From contig CAWGKV010000005.1 of the NCBI GenBank assembly GCA_963823165.1, positions 157,390 to 221,389 of the forward strand: 64,000 nt of DNA. The letters are read 5' to 3'. Position 1 is the stretch's first letter, and each line of letters opens with the position of its first letter. Both the position numbers and the translations under genes were made by a program. Of the stretch, positions 1 to 8,842 are shown one piece after another. This DNA comes from Roseiarcus sp963823165. Lineage in GTDB: Bacteria > Pseudomonadota > Alphaproteobacteria > Rhizobiales > Beijerinckiaceae. The notes below the pieces were generated by a model. That model ran no database searches. It worked only from the letters and a program-made list of their open reading frames with translations, and was not told the origin of the DNA.

Positions 1-689
1 ATGAAAACTTCGGCCCAGGCGTGCGTTGATCCGCCGTCCGTCGATCCCACGAGCATCTGATCAGGATTGAAAAGATAGCCTGAGACCAACCTTGCGCCGA
101 AGCCCAGACCGCGCGCCGCTTCGACGAACAGCACGGCGAAGTCCCGGCAAGAGCCCCAGCCGCGATCCAAAGTCTGCACCGGCGACTGCGTGCCTTCGTC
201 GTCCCGGCTCTGGTAGCGAATCCATCCCGACACCCCGGCGCAGAGGTCCTTGAGCAGGGCTAGCGTATCCGTCTGATCGCCGCGGACGAACGACTGCGCC
301 CAGGTCGCCAGGCGTCCGTCCGGGTCGGGATATTGCTGTGCGGTTAGCGAGCCAAGGTCCGTCCATTCGTCGTCCGAATAGCGAAAGGGATAGACGATTG
401 CAGAAGCTGCGATGTTGAAGATCGGCCACGCCGATGCCTCGAGGCGAAGCTCCACCACGCTGTCGATGACGAGACTGTCGCTCGCGCCTTGAAACACGGC
501 GGTCGCCACGGCATTGCCGAAAACGTCATGCGCCCATGTGATTTGGGCCGTCGGCGAAACGGTCATAACGCACGAAATCACCTGCAGTTCTCGGCTCTCG
601 CGCGGGCAGAGCATCAACCGATGCGGCCAGAGATCGACCGGCCGCCGATACCGATAGGCGGTCCGATGATGGACCGAGAGTGGAATCAT
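1..689 (-). CDS. Transglutaminase-like cysteine peptidase family protein, C-terminus cut by window start
   Basis: The minus strand reads open from an ATG at 689 through position 1, giving 229 residues without a stop. The N-terminal part (starting MIPLSVHHRTAYRYRRPV) matches the beta-rich N-terminal domain of bacterial transglutaminase-like proteins. The core follows with the catalytic Cys in WGSCRDFA (about residue 184) and the His in STHAWAEVF near the window edge; the Asp of the triad would lie beyond it. Such proteins are often found beside carbohydrate or peptide-modifying genes, and their substrates are usually unknown. The gene diverges from the small hypothetical gene at 1071 across an AT-rich gap. 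I am confident of the family but not of a biochemical role. Confidence 0.85.
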   Translation of the reverse strand, partial: MIPLSVHHRTAYRYRRPVDLWPHRLMLCPRESRELQVISCVMTVSPTAQITWAHDVFGNAVATAVFQGASDSLVIDSVVELRLEASAWPIFNIAASAIVYPFRYSDDEWTDLGSLTAQQYPDPDGRLATWAQSFVRGDQTDTLALLKDLCAGVSGWIRYQSRDDEGTQSPVQTLDRGWGSCRDFAVLFVEAARGLGFGARLVSGYLFNPDQMLVGSTDGGSTHAWAEVF

Positions 690-1070
690 CCGCCGAACCT
701 AGGTTGCGAGTGCGTCGGCGTCGTCAGTTATGGACGCCTGGGGCTCGTATTCGAAATGAAAAAACGGAATAAACGCTCGTCGTTCGCCAACGCGATGCCG
801 ACAGCGTCAGTGATTTGTAGCGCCTCTTTTTTGAAAATATTAGATCTTGAACAAATCTCATCCTCGAAAAAGTCATCGATAAATTTTGCCATATTGCGAA
901 AAGTACCTGCTCTCCACTCTTATATCGCATTTTTTCTTACCTATATACAAGCAGAACAGTGACGGATGTGCTCCGCGAGTCGGCAGTCGCTGCGCCAACC
1001 GAGCCTTTCGGCCTGAAGGCTCCGTCCTCGGCCGCCGAGCACGCCAAGGATCAAACGCTGAGGCGATGGA
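690..1070. other. AT-rich intergenic gap between divergent genes
   Basis: This 381-base stretch holds no convincing gene. About 740-960 is clearly richer in A and T than the surrounding sequence, with runs of A and T around 828-950. It probably contains the promoters of the transglutaminase gene (leftward) and of the small gene at 1071 (rightward). I could not single out a -35/-10 pair with confidence. Confidence 0.5.
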
Positions 1071-1334
1071 ATGACGACGCGGAACACAGAGACGGCGCTA
1101 ACATTTTCCAAAGCGTTCGCTTTGTCGGAGGTGGATCGCCCGTTGCCGGCGGGGACCTATCGCGTCGTTTACGACGAGGAAGACATACCCAGCCTTTCCT
1201 TTCTCGCGTTCAGGCGAGTAGCGACAATGCTGCAAGTTCCGGCGTTGTCCGCGCCGGGCGGTCCGACTGAGATGTTTCTCGTAAACCCGGACGAACTCGC
1301 CGCGGCCCTCGAAGCCGATCGCGTCGCGGCATGA
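1071..1334 (+). CDS. Small conserved hypothetical protein (87 aa)
   Basis: An 87-residue protein with no signal peptide or membrane segment. The central part (PAGTYRVVYDEEDIPSLSF followed by AFRRVATML) has the look of a small conserved protein family of Rhizobiales-like bacteria with no assigned function. The frame shows normal high-GC third positions, which supports coding. Overlapping frames at 959-1270 and 1169-1576 look like shadows. I do not recognise a function. The gene lies about 100 bases before the mannose cluster and is co-directional with it. Confidence 0.55.
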   Translation: MTTRNTETALTFSKAFALSEVDRPLPAGTYRVVYDEEDIPSLSFLAFRRVATMLQVPALSAPGGPTEMFLVNPDELAAALEADRVAA

Positions 1335-1431
1335 GACGCGTCTCTACGCGAGCGATCTCCATCTGTCTGGACTTTGCCCAAGCTGGGAATCGTATCGACC
1401 CGCCTCGTGCAGTGCGACCGGGGAGACGTCC

Positions 1432-2391
1432 ATGACGATCGAACATACCTCGACGCGAGCCGTAGAGAAGCCTTGGGGCCGCACCGATCTTCGGCCGTGG
1501 AGCGAGGCCGCAGGAACGCACGGCAGGATCGGCGAAATCTGGTACGAACGCGCCGATTCCGCGGCTCACAAGCCATCGCTGCTCCTGAAGTTACTCTTCA
1601 CGCGGGAGCCGCTGTCGGTCCAAGTGCATCCGGGAGACGCCTTCGCACAATCGATCGGCGAAGTGCGCGGCAAGTCGGAGGCGTGGTACATCATGTCCGC
1701 GGAACCCGGCGGCCGCATTGCTCTCGGGCTCGACCGGCGGCTGACGTCGGAACAGCTGCGCGACGCCATTGCGGACGGGTCAATCGCCGAGCGGATCGCT
1801 TGGCGGGATGTCTCGTGCGGCGATGTTGTCGATGTTCCGGCCGGCTCCATCCACGCCGTCGGGGCCGGCCTCGTGATCGCCGAGATCCAACAGCGCAGCG
1901 ACACGACCTTCCGTCTCTTCGATTATGGACGCTGCAGGGATCTGCATGTTGAGCAGGCCATTGCGGTCGCCAATGCCGGGGTGGCGCCGGCTGGTCCCCT
2001 CCCGAGGGCTCTGGGACCAGGACGAACGCTTCTCGTCACCTCCCCCTACTTCATCCTCGAGAAGATCGATGCTCCTCCGCGCTCGAAGTGGATGATCGGG
2101 GCGCCGCACGAGACCTGGCTGCTCATCCTAAGCGGCTATGCCCGGATCGGACTTATGAACACGTTCGCAGGCGAGGCGGTCTTTCTCGAGAGGGAAGCGA
2201 CAACCTTGCAAGCCGGAGCCGCCGGCGCGCAGGCTCTCGTCGCCTACGAGGCGGCGCAGCCGGACGTGATGATGCTTCGCCCGGCCCGCGGAATCCGATC
2301 CCGTATCAGCGGAGTCTCCTCGGCGTCGGCCGCGGTGTTTTCGACGATGTCACAGCGTCCGCACCCGACATCCCCGGAGGTCCGACCGTGA
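1432..2391 (+). CDS. manA: Class I mannose-6-phosphate isomerase
   Basis: The 319-residue product is a cupin-type phosphomannose isomerase that interconverts mannose 6-phosphate and fructose 6-phosphate in the cytoplasm. The expected type I landmarks are present in order: KPWGRTDLRPW near residue 13, the zinc-binding QVHPGDAFAQ near 63, KSEAWYI near 80, and the His-bearing PAGSIHAVGAGLV near 138. Upstream there is a plausible ribosome site before the ATG. The stop overlaps the GTG start of the glycosyltransferase in a GTGA junction, so the two are translationally coupled. The context makes it the supplier or consumer of mannose 6-phosphate for the mannoside cluster that follows. Confidence 0.9.
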   Translation: MTIEHTSTRAVEKPWGRTDLRPWSEAAGTHGRIGEIWYERADSAAHKPSLLLKLLFTREPLSVQVHPGDAFAQSIGEVRGKSEAWYIMSAEPGGRIALGLDRRLTSEQLRDAIADGSIAERIAWRDVSCGDVVDVPAGSIHAVGAGLVIAEIQQRSDTTFRLFDYGRCRDLHVEQAIAVANAGVAPAGPLPRALGPGRTLLVTSPYFILEKIDAPPRSKWMIGAPHETWLLILSGYARIGLMNTFAGEAVFLEREATTLQAGAAGAQALVAYEAAQPDVMMLRPARGIRSRISGVSSASAAVFSTMSQRPHPTSPEVRP

Positions 2392-4667
2392 CCAAGCGCA
2401 TTGCCTTCGTCGGAAACTCCCTGCCGCGCCGTTGTGGCATCGCGACTTTCACGACCGATCTGAGAAACGCCGTCGCATCTGTGCACCCCGACCTGGAAAC
2501 CTGCATCGTCGCGATGACCGACAACGGCCAAGCCTACGACTATCCGGCAGTGGTCCGCCTCGAGCTTAGCGACCAGACTATCGAGGAGTACGCCCGCGCG
2601 GCAGATGTTCTGAACGACGGCCAGTACGACATGGTTTCGCTCCAGCATGAGTTCGGCATCTTCGGCGGCGAAGCCGGTGACCACGTTCTCACGCTTCTCA
2701 ACCGGCTGAACATGCCAGTGGTCACGACGCTGCACACTGTCTTGTCGCAACCCTCGCGCGTCCAAAGGGCCGTGATGGACCGGATCGTCGAAGTCTCGTC
2801 GCGGCTAGTGGTCATGGCCGAGAAGGGACGCGATCTGCTGCAAAGGGTCTACCATGTACCCGCCCAGAAGATCGACGTGATTCCGCACGGCGTCCCGGAT
2901 ATTGCGTTCGCGGAGCCGGAAGGGGCCAAGGCATGCCTTGGCTTTGCTGGCCGATCTGTCATCCTCACCTTCGGCCTCCTTTCCCCGAACAAGGGGATCG
3001 AATACGTTATCGACGCGATGCCGTCGGTTCTGCGTAGCCGACCTGACGCCGTGTATGTCGTCCTCGGCGCGACGCATCCCAACCTTGTGCGCGAGAGGGG
3101 CGAGGCCTATCGCGAGAGCCTCGTTTTGCGCGCGCGTAACCTCGGCGTGCACGACCACGTCGTCTTCCTCGACCAGTTCGTCGACCAGACCACGCTGCTC
3201 GGCTTCATCTCGATGTGCGACATCTACGTCACGCCCTATTTGGACCAGGCGCAGATGACGTCTGGCACGCTGGCCTATAGCTTCGGCCTCGGCAAAGCGG
3301 TCGTCTCGACGCCGTACTGGCATGCAGCCGAGCTTCTGACGGATGGCCGAGGAATCCTTGTACCCTTCGCCGACGCACAGGCCATCGCGACAGAGATTGC
3401 CGGGCTCCTGACGGACGATGTCAGGCGCAACGCCATGCGTAAGCGGGCGTTTGCCAGCAGCCGGTCGATGACCTGGGAACGTACTGCGCAGCGCTACGTC
3501 GCGGCGTTCGACCGGGCCCTGGGCGACCAGAAGCTCAGGGTTCTGAAACTGCATGACCGCTGCGCATCGCAGCGCGGGAAATTCACGCTACCGGACCTGC
3601 GGACTCAACACCTCCTGTCGATGTGCGACGATACCGGCCTTTTTCAGCATGCCGTGCACTGCGTGCCGGACAGGGCCCATGGCTATTGCGTGGATGACAA
3701 CGCACGCGCTTTGCTCGTCGCGTGCGCTCTGGGCGCTCCAGGCGAAGAGCCGCTAAGCGATGCGCTCACGAGCCGTTTCGCGTCCTTCATCCAACATTCC
3801 TGGAACAGCGACGCGAAGCGCTTTCGGAACTTCATGAGTTTCGATAGGCGCTGGCTGGAGGAAGTCGGTTCGGAAGACAGCCACGGCCGAGCGGTCTGGT
3901 CGCTGGGAGAGTGCTCCCGCTCGGACGTGAGTCCGTCGCGTCGGCGCTGGGCCGCTGGGTTGTTCAGAGATTCGTTCCGGGCTGTCGAGGGCTTTTCGTC
4001 GCCCCGCGCCTGGGCCTTTGCGCTACTGGGACTGGAGGCGTATTGCGACGTGGCCCGATCCGACGAGGACGCAAGGCGGTCGCGTCGGGTCTTGTCGAGG
4101 AGGTTGATGTCGCTCCTTGGATCCGTAGAGACGCCCAACTGGGTATGGTTCGAGACGGGCCTTGCCTATGATAATGCCCGGCTGTCCCAGGCGCTGATCA
4201 TTACCGGGGTGTCGACGGGCGAACTGGGTCAGGTCGAAGCGGGCCTGCGCACTCTCCGATGGCTGATGAAAATGCAGACGGCGCCCGCTGGCTTCTTTCG
4301 CCCTGTCGGCTCCGACACCTTCGGGAAGCACCGGGCGCCGCCGGCTGCCTTCGACCAGCAACCGCTCGAAGCGGCGGCGGCAATCTCCGCATGCCTCGTA
4401 GCCTGGCGCGCCGACGGCGCATCTGAATGGCGGGCAGAGGCGGCGCGCGCTTTCGCCTGGTTCACCGGCCGCAACGATTTGTCGTTGCCGCTGGTCGACG
4501 TCGAGACCGGAAGCTGTCGCGACGGCCTGCATCGGGACCGCCCGAACGAGAACCGCGGCGGTGAATTTGCGGTTTCGTATCTGCTCGGCCTCGCCGAGAT
4601 GCGACATATGGCCCGCATGACGGATCGACAACCGGTGTTGTTGCCGTTTCGGGCGCAGGGCGCATGA
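2388..4667 (+). CDS. Two-domain glycosyltransferase: GT4-type GT-B domain plus alpha/alpha-toroid-like C-terminal domain
   Basis: I chose the GTG at 2388 because it overlaps the manA stop (GTGA), follows a GGAGG at 2376-2380, and begins the expected Rossmann strand (VTKRIAFVGNSLPRRCGIATF). The 759-residue protein has a GT-B family 4 domain over about residues 1-385, with the LSPNKGIEYV donor-site loop near 198 and MTSGTLAYSFGLGKAVVSTP near 289. A second domain spans about 400-759 and contains HGYCVDDNARALL near 420; it resembles six-hairpin glycosidase folds. It probably transfers mannose or another hexose from a nucleotide sugar, but substrate and product are not shown by sequence. The gene overlaps the GH130 gene by an ATGA junction. 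Confidence 0.85.
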   Translation: MTKRIAFVGNSLPRRCGIATFTTDLRNAVASVHPDLETCIVAMTDNGQAYDYPAVVRLELSDQTIEEYARAADVLNDGQYDMVSLQHEFGIFGGEAGDHVLTLLNRLNMPVVTTLHTVLSQPSRVQRAVMDRIVEVSSRLVVMAEKGRDLLQRVYHVPAQKIDVIPHGVPDIAFAEPEGAKACLGFAGRSVILTFGLLSPNKGIEYVIDAMPSVLRSRPDAVYVVLGATHPNLVRERGEAYRESLVLRARNLGVHDHVVFLDQFVDQTTLLGFISMCDIYVTPYLDQAQMTSGTLAYSFGLGKAVVSTPYWHAAELLTDGRGILVPFADAQAIATEIAGLLTDDVRRNAMRKRAFASSRSMTWERTAQRYVAAFDRALGDQKLRVLKLHDRCASQRGKFTLPDLRTQHLLSMCDDTGLFQHAVHCVPDRAHGYCVDDNARALLVACALGAPGEEPLSDALTSRFASFIQHSWNSDAKRFRNFMSFDRRWLEEVGSEDSHGRAVWSLGECSRSDVSPSRRRWAAGLFRDSFRAVEGFSSPRAWAFALLGLEAYCDVARSDEDARRSRRVLSRRLMSLLGSVETPNWVWFETGLAYDNARLSQALIITGVSTGELGQVEAGLRTLRWLMKMQTAPAGFFRPVGSDTFGKHRAPPAAFDQQPLEAAAAISACLVAWRADGASEWRAEAARAFAWFTGRNDLSLPLVDVETGSCRDGLHRDRPNENRGGEFAVSYLLGLAEMRHMARMTDRQPVLLPFRAQGA

Positions 4668-6002
4668 CGTTCGTTGTTGCAGCCCAACCGAAGAGCACAG
4701 CCGTGTCAGCAGCCACCTTCTTTAACCGCCAGCCGCTCCATCTGCGGCCGGATCCGGCTCGGGTGGTGGTTCGACCGTTCCGGCCGGCGACCGAGCCACG
4801 GGATCTCAACCCGACAGACAAGAAGCGGGCCGACCACATCGTGGACCGGGTGCTCGCGATGGATGCGGAGACCACTGCGAGCGTCCTGGACGACGTACTG
4901 CAGAATTTCGAAGGCCGGCACCGCAACCTCTTGGCAAGGTTCGAAGCGCGTGCGGCAGAAATGGAAGACGCCTTCTCCGGCCATGCCGATTTCTCGCGCT
5001 CTCAGCGTCAGCTGGTCGGCGCCTACTTCATGCATGAATACTCCTTCGAGGCGTCAGCCCTCTTCAATCCGAGCATCGTGCTGCATCCCGACCAGACCGC
5101 AGCGCCTGCCGGAGGATGTCGGTTCGTCCTGAGCGTCCGCGCCGTCGGAGAGGGGCACATCAGCTCGCTTACATTCCGGGCGGGCTCGATTGATTTCGGA
5201 CGGAAGCGTGACCGTCGATCCGACGACGCGCCTGGCGTCCGTGCCGCAGGTGGTGAACCGGGTCGCGGGTCCGGTCGGCGACATCGTCGACGTCCACTTC
5301 AAGTACGAGGAGGACATCAGCGAGAGGGTGATCTTCCCGATCACTCTGTCCCAGGCGAATGGCATTGAGGACGCCCGGTTCGTAGCCTTCGAAGATGAAG
5401 GGCAGCGCATCTATTACGCGACTTACACTGCGTATAGTGGCGCAGCGATCCGCTCCGAGCTTATCGAAACGAGTGACTTCCGGTCCTTCCGGATGACACC
5501 GCTAAGAGGCTCCGCCGTAGGCAACAAGGGAATGGGGCTTTTTCCCCGCAAGATCGACGGCCGCTACGCGATGATCGGGCGACAAGACAACGAGAATCTC
5601 TACCTGATCTACTCAGGCGACCTCCTCTCGTGGAACGGGGGCACGCCCATCCTCCAGCCAAAGTTTCCCTGGGAGTTCGTCCAGATCGGAAACTGCGGCG
5701 CTCCGATCGAGCTTGACGAGGGTTGGCTCGTGCTCACGCACGGCGTTGGCCCGGTTCGAAAGTATGCGATCGGCGCGGTGCTTCTCGACAAGTCCGATCC
5801 GTCCCGGGTTCTCGGGCGGTCGCCAGAACCGTTCGTTCGCCCCGAACCGTCCGAACGCGAAGGGTACGTGCCCAATGTCGTCTACACCTGTGGAGCGATG
5901 CGCCAGGGCCCTCGGATCGTCCTGCCCTACGCCGTGTCGGACACATTCTCGACCGTGGCGACAATCGATATCGACGCGTTGCTGAAAACGTTCCAGAGCT
6001 GA
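4664..6002 (+). pseudogene. GH130 family beta-mannoside phosphorylase, single-base frameshift
   Basis: Two adjacent frames make one GH130 protein. The first frame (from ATG 4664) covers the N-terminal helices and the start of the beta propeller up to GEGHISSLTFRAG. The second (from about 5190 to 6002) continues with DGSVTVDPTTRLASVPQV and the propeller including NGIEDARFVAF, NKGMGLFPRKIDGRYAMIGR and LTHGVGPVRKYAIGAVLLD. Removing one T from the TTT at 5194-5196 restores a single frame of about 445 residues reading through SID-SDGSV. GH130 enzymes phosphorolyse or hydrolyse beta-mannosides such as beta-1,2- or beta-1,4-linked mannose. The start overlaps the glycosyltransferase stop (ATGA). It may be a real pseudogene or an assembly error; all visible blade motifs are intact. 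Confidence 0.85.
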
Positions 6003-6324
6003 AGACGGCGGCGGACTCAAGGGCGCACGCGGCAATTCACAAGCGCGCCCCTCAGAGGTCTAGGTATAAAAACATAACTTTAGTGAACTTCGGCAGCGCA
6101 AGAGCCAAGCGCGAATCCGAAGCGTCTTTATGTTCTGATGGTTTTGGCAAGGGCTTCTGAGCACGGTCAACGCGAATTGGGTGGATCAATTCTCGAATGT
6201 CCGGTCTACGTCGTTTGCAGACGTTCCACCGGGGGCGACGACCGTAGGGACGGCGTCCGCCGGTTCCTGCCTTTCCGACTGGATGAAACGGAAAATAAAC
6301 GAAGCAGCGACGGAGCGCGCGCCC
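6003..6324 (+). other. Intergenic gap before DUF2235 gene
   Basis: This 322-base stretch has no supported gene. An upstream in-frame extension of the DUF2235 gene runs back to 6181 but has poor similarity to the family and lies before the typical first strand. A short AT-rich patch at 6060-6085 may contain a promoter. Confidence 0.4.
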
Positions 6325-7755
6325 ATGAGCCCAAAGCGGCTGATCCTCTTGCTCGACGGAACCTGGGACGATCAGGATTTCGGAAAGATCGACACGAATA
6401 TCGTCAGGCTGGAGCAGGTTCTCGTCAGGAGCCTGGCGCCCGGCGAACGCAGCACGGAACACCACAAGACGGAGCACGTCTCGTCGGGGCCGACCAAGCT
6501 CGTGCATAGCTTCGTTGCGGGTGGAGACCGCAAGAACTACGTCTTCTACGAACGCGGCGTGGGGACCGGCGGCCTGGACAGGTACACCGGCGGCATTTTC
6601 GGCGAAGGCCTCGACGACAACGTGCGCGGCGCCTACAAATTTCTCTCGTACTGGTATGAACCCGGGAATCAGATCTTTGTTTTCGGCTTTTCGCGCGGCG
6701 CCTTCACCGCCCGATCGCTGGTCGGATACGTCTCGGCCGCCGGACTGTTGAGGCGAGAAACCTGCACCGCCGAAAACGAGGTCCTCGCCTGGCGCTACTA
6801 TCGCACCGCGCCCAGCCAACGCCTGCCCGGCGTCTTCGTTCAGCTGGAGCCGCTCGTCCATGAGCGGGACAAGCTGCAAATTGATTGCGTCGGGGTGTTC
6901 GACACGGTTGGCGCGCTCGGCATTCCCTTTTCCTTATTCGACCGGGTGAACAGGGACGCCTATGCGTTTCACGACGTCGACCTCTCCTCGATCACCAAAG
7001 TCAACCTGCACGCCCTCGCGATCGACGAGCATCGGGCCCCGTTCCAGGCTGCGATCTGGCGGAAGCCCAAATTCAAGCGCTTCGACAGCAAAACCGAACA
7101 GGTCTGGTTTCCCGGCTCGCACGGAGACATCGGCGGCGGATGGATTGTGGAGGAGGATCGGGGGCCCAAGAAAATCAAGGCGCTCGACGACATCGCGCTG
7201 GACTGGATGCTGAAGCGCGTCGGGCGCCACTTCGACGACTTTCCGCTCGATCCGAAGGCGTGGCCAGCGACCGACGCGCAATGGGCTGGCGCGCGGCAGC
7301 ACGAACCGCGCGTGGGGCTCTACCGGATAGAGCCCTTCTCCTACCGCGCCATATCGAACTATCCAGTGACCGCGCTTGCTGCGTTCGAACAGGCGGTCAG
7401 CTACGACCGGCATGCCGAACCGATCGGCGAAATGGTGCATGTCTCCGCCCTCGAGCGCCTCGGAGCGCGCATCGAAGCCGGAGACAAGAGCGAAGTCTAC
7501 GCGCCGAAGAACCTGCTCCGGGTTCTCGACGTGATCGAGGAGACCTACAGTCACGCCGAGCGGAAACAGCCGGCTCTCCGGGACATTCGGGTGGTCGACT
7601 GGTCCGGCTGCGACCTCGATCCCAAGAAGGACGAAGCCGTCGTCGCTGGGATCATGGCGGCGGCGCGCGGACGCCTGAAGGCTGCGGGCGTCTTGGCGGC
7701 CACGACGCCCGACCAGACATCGCCAGATCAGACATCGCCGCCGTTCGGCCGCTGA
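6325..7755 (+). CDS. DUF2235 (Tle1-like) alpha/beta hydrolase
   Basis: I start at the ATG 6325 because the family's first strand (KRLILLLDGTWDD) begins immediately after it. The 476-residue protein has the DUF2235 landmarks in order: DGTWDD near residue 9, an EHVSSGPTKLVHSFV region, a nucleophile elbow FGFSRGAFTARSLVGY (GxSxG, Ser near residue 122), a VGVFDTVGALG strand, and the acid-bearing WFPGSHGDIGGGW near residue 260. DUF2235 proteins include type VI secretion phospholipase effectors, but many are stand-alone with unknown lipid or ester substrates. No secretion genes, VgrG or immunity gene lie nearby, so an effector role is not supported here. The C-terminus ends in a short PDQTSPDQTSPP repeat. 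Confidence 0.85.
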   Translation: MSPKRLILLLDGTWDDQDFGKIDTNIVRLEQVLVRSLAPGERSTEHHKTEHVSSGPTKLVHSFVAGGDRKNYVFYERGVGTGGLDRYTGGIFGEGLDDNVRGAYKFLSYWYEPGNQIFVFGFSRGAFTARSLVGYVSAAGLLRRETCTAENEVLAWRYYRTAPSQRLPGVFVQLEPLVHERDKLQIDCVGVFDTVGALGIPFSLFDRVNRDAYAFHDVDLSSITKVNLHALAIDEHRAPFQAAIWRKPKFKRFDSKTEQVWFPGSHGDIGGGWIVEEDRGPKKIKALDDIALDWMLKRVGRHFDDFPLDPKAWPATDAQWAGARQHEPRVGLYRIEPFSYRAISNYPVTALAAFEQAVSYDRHAEPIGEMVHVSALERLGARIEAGDKSEVYAPKNLLRVLDVIEETYSHAERKQPALRDIRVVDWSGCDLDPKKDEAVVAGIMAAARGRLKAAGVLAATTPDQTSPDQTSPPFGR

Positions 7756-8480
7756 AGCGGGAACACCGTTTGGACGATGCGCTTTTCAGGGGCAAAGAAT
7801 CCGGCCCGCGGGGCGCCTCTTGGGAAAGGCTCTCCGCTCTTTTGCACCCGAAATCGGCTGTCCGGGGGAATTTTTCCGCTGTTCCGCTTGCGGCTATTTT
7901 CGCTCAACATCTGGCAATTTTTAGCTGGAGAGGCAGCGGCGGAGACAGTCCGTTCCGCGAATCTCCGCTGTTTTTGCCGGTGGTGCGCACCGTCCAGCGG
8001 ACGAGGCAAAATAGCCTTGCCCAGATGCCCACCTGATCATGACATGTGACAGGCGGTCGCTGCCTTTCCGTCTTGACCGGCCTCTGGCCCGGTCTTGCGA
8101 CCGCGTTTGCCGCTCTTGGGCAATCGCAACGAGATATCCCTTTTGTTCTTGATTTGTTCGTAAACTCGTGGCATAAGGGGTTGATCGGAGCGCAACGGCG
8201 TCGGGATGGAAAGCGAGGTTGGCATGGAGGCGGCGTCGAATCTCACAGCAACCTGCAGCTCGACCGGCCTGGGACGCGACGTGGCGGCAGCGGCTTTCCG
8301 CCTGAGCCCGCTTGCGCCGAGGAGGATTGACTTCGCCTCGTTCGGTGTCGAACCCGCCGCCGAACGGGTTCGACGGCGTTGTCTTCGGTCGGCAGGCATG
8401 GAAGCGGGATGGCTGGCCGGCGGAGCGCATCGGCGGGCAGCCGCGGACCCAGCGGAGGCGTCAGCGCGAAGCGGAGGAGA

Positions 8481-8650
8481 AAACAATTTGGATTCCGGCG
8501 TAACCCCTTGAGAACAGCCGATTCCTGGAAGACTTTTCCTTTGCTCCGGTTATCCTGGGCTTTGCTCCGGTTATCCCGGGCTTTGCTCCGGTTATCCCGG
8601 GCTTTGGCGGAAGGTCCCGCGGCTTTGGACCGTCTTCAGGGATCGCCGTT
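8481..8650 (+). repeat. Dispersed intergenic repeat, copy 1
   Basis: The block begins AAACAATTTGGATTCCGG and continues with a GGAAGACTTTT segment, the TTTGCTCCGGTTATCC units and a tail ending near a GTCTTCAGGG. A diverged copy with the same order of blocks lies at 60237-60385 in front of the penicillin acylase gene. Presence of the same non-coding block at two sites more than 50 kb apart indicates a dispersed repeat family; I do not know its mechanism. Confidence 0.75.
8539..8601 (+). repeat. Three tandem 21-bp repeats
   Basis: Three consecutive 21-base units, CTTTGCTCCGGTTATCCNGGG, occupy 8539-8559, 8560-8580 and 8581-8601; only one base differs in the first unit. The related site near 60300-60335 has one clear unit and one degenerate unit. 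On the minus strand the units would encode a PGITGAK heptapeptide repeat, but no gene is evident. Confidence 0.9.
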
Positions 8651-8842
8651 AGGGAGGCCGCCACAGCCAGTTCCGTCCAATACGTGTTAAACTAACAGTT
8701 TATGTACAAATAACGCCCCGTTTTTCAGGTTATCCCGAAGTATACCAGCGGATTCGCCTGACGGATCGGCCGGGGCGCGCCCATCGGCCGCGCCGCTTTG
8801 AAGACGGCCTCGTGAGTCAGCCGGCTGGGCCTCCGGACCCCT

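Larger units (their letters stand above)
7756..8842. other. Long non-coding gap with dispersed repeats
   Basis: About 1.1 kb with no gene I can support. Several overlapping frames exist on both strands but none shows domain features, a convincing ribosome site or consistent codon bias. The right half (8481-8650) holds a dispersed repeat also found near 60237, with three tandem 21-base units. Around 8695-8740 is a short AT-rich patch. Parts may be decayed coding sequence. Confidence 0.5.

Noticed and set aside
2088..2387. Upstream extension of the glycosyltransferase to an ATG at 2088
   Set aside because: The extra 100 codons lie inside manA in another frame; the GTG at 2388 has a GGAGG site and begins the Rossmann strand.
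7777..8511. Several small frames on both strands in the long gap
   Set aside because: None has a ribosome site, motif or consistent codon usage, and different frames overlap one another.
8539..8601. Possible CRISPR array
   Set aside because: The three 21-base units are directly adjacent with no spacers, and no cas genes are present.
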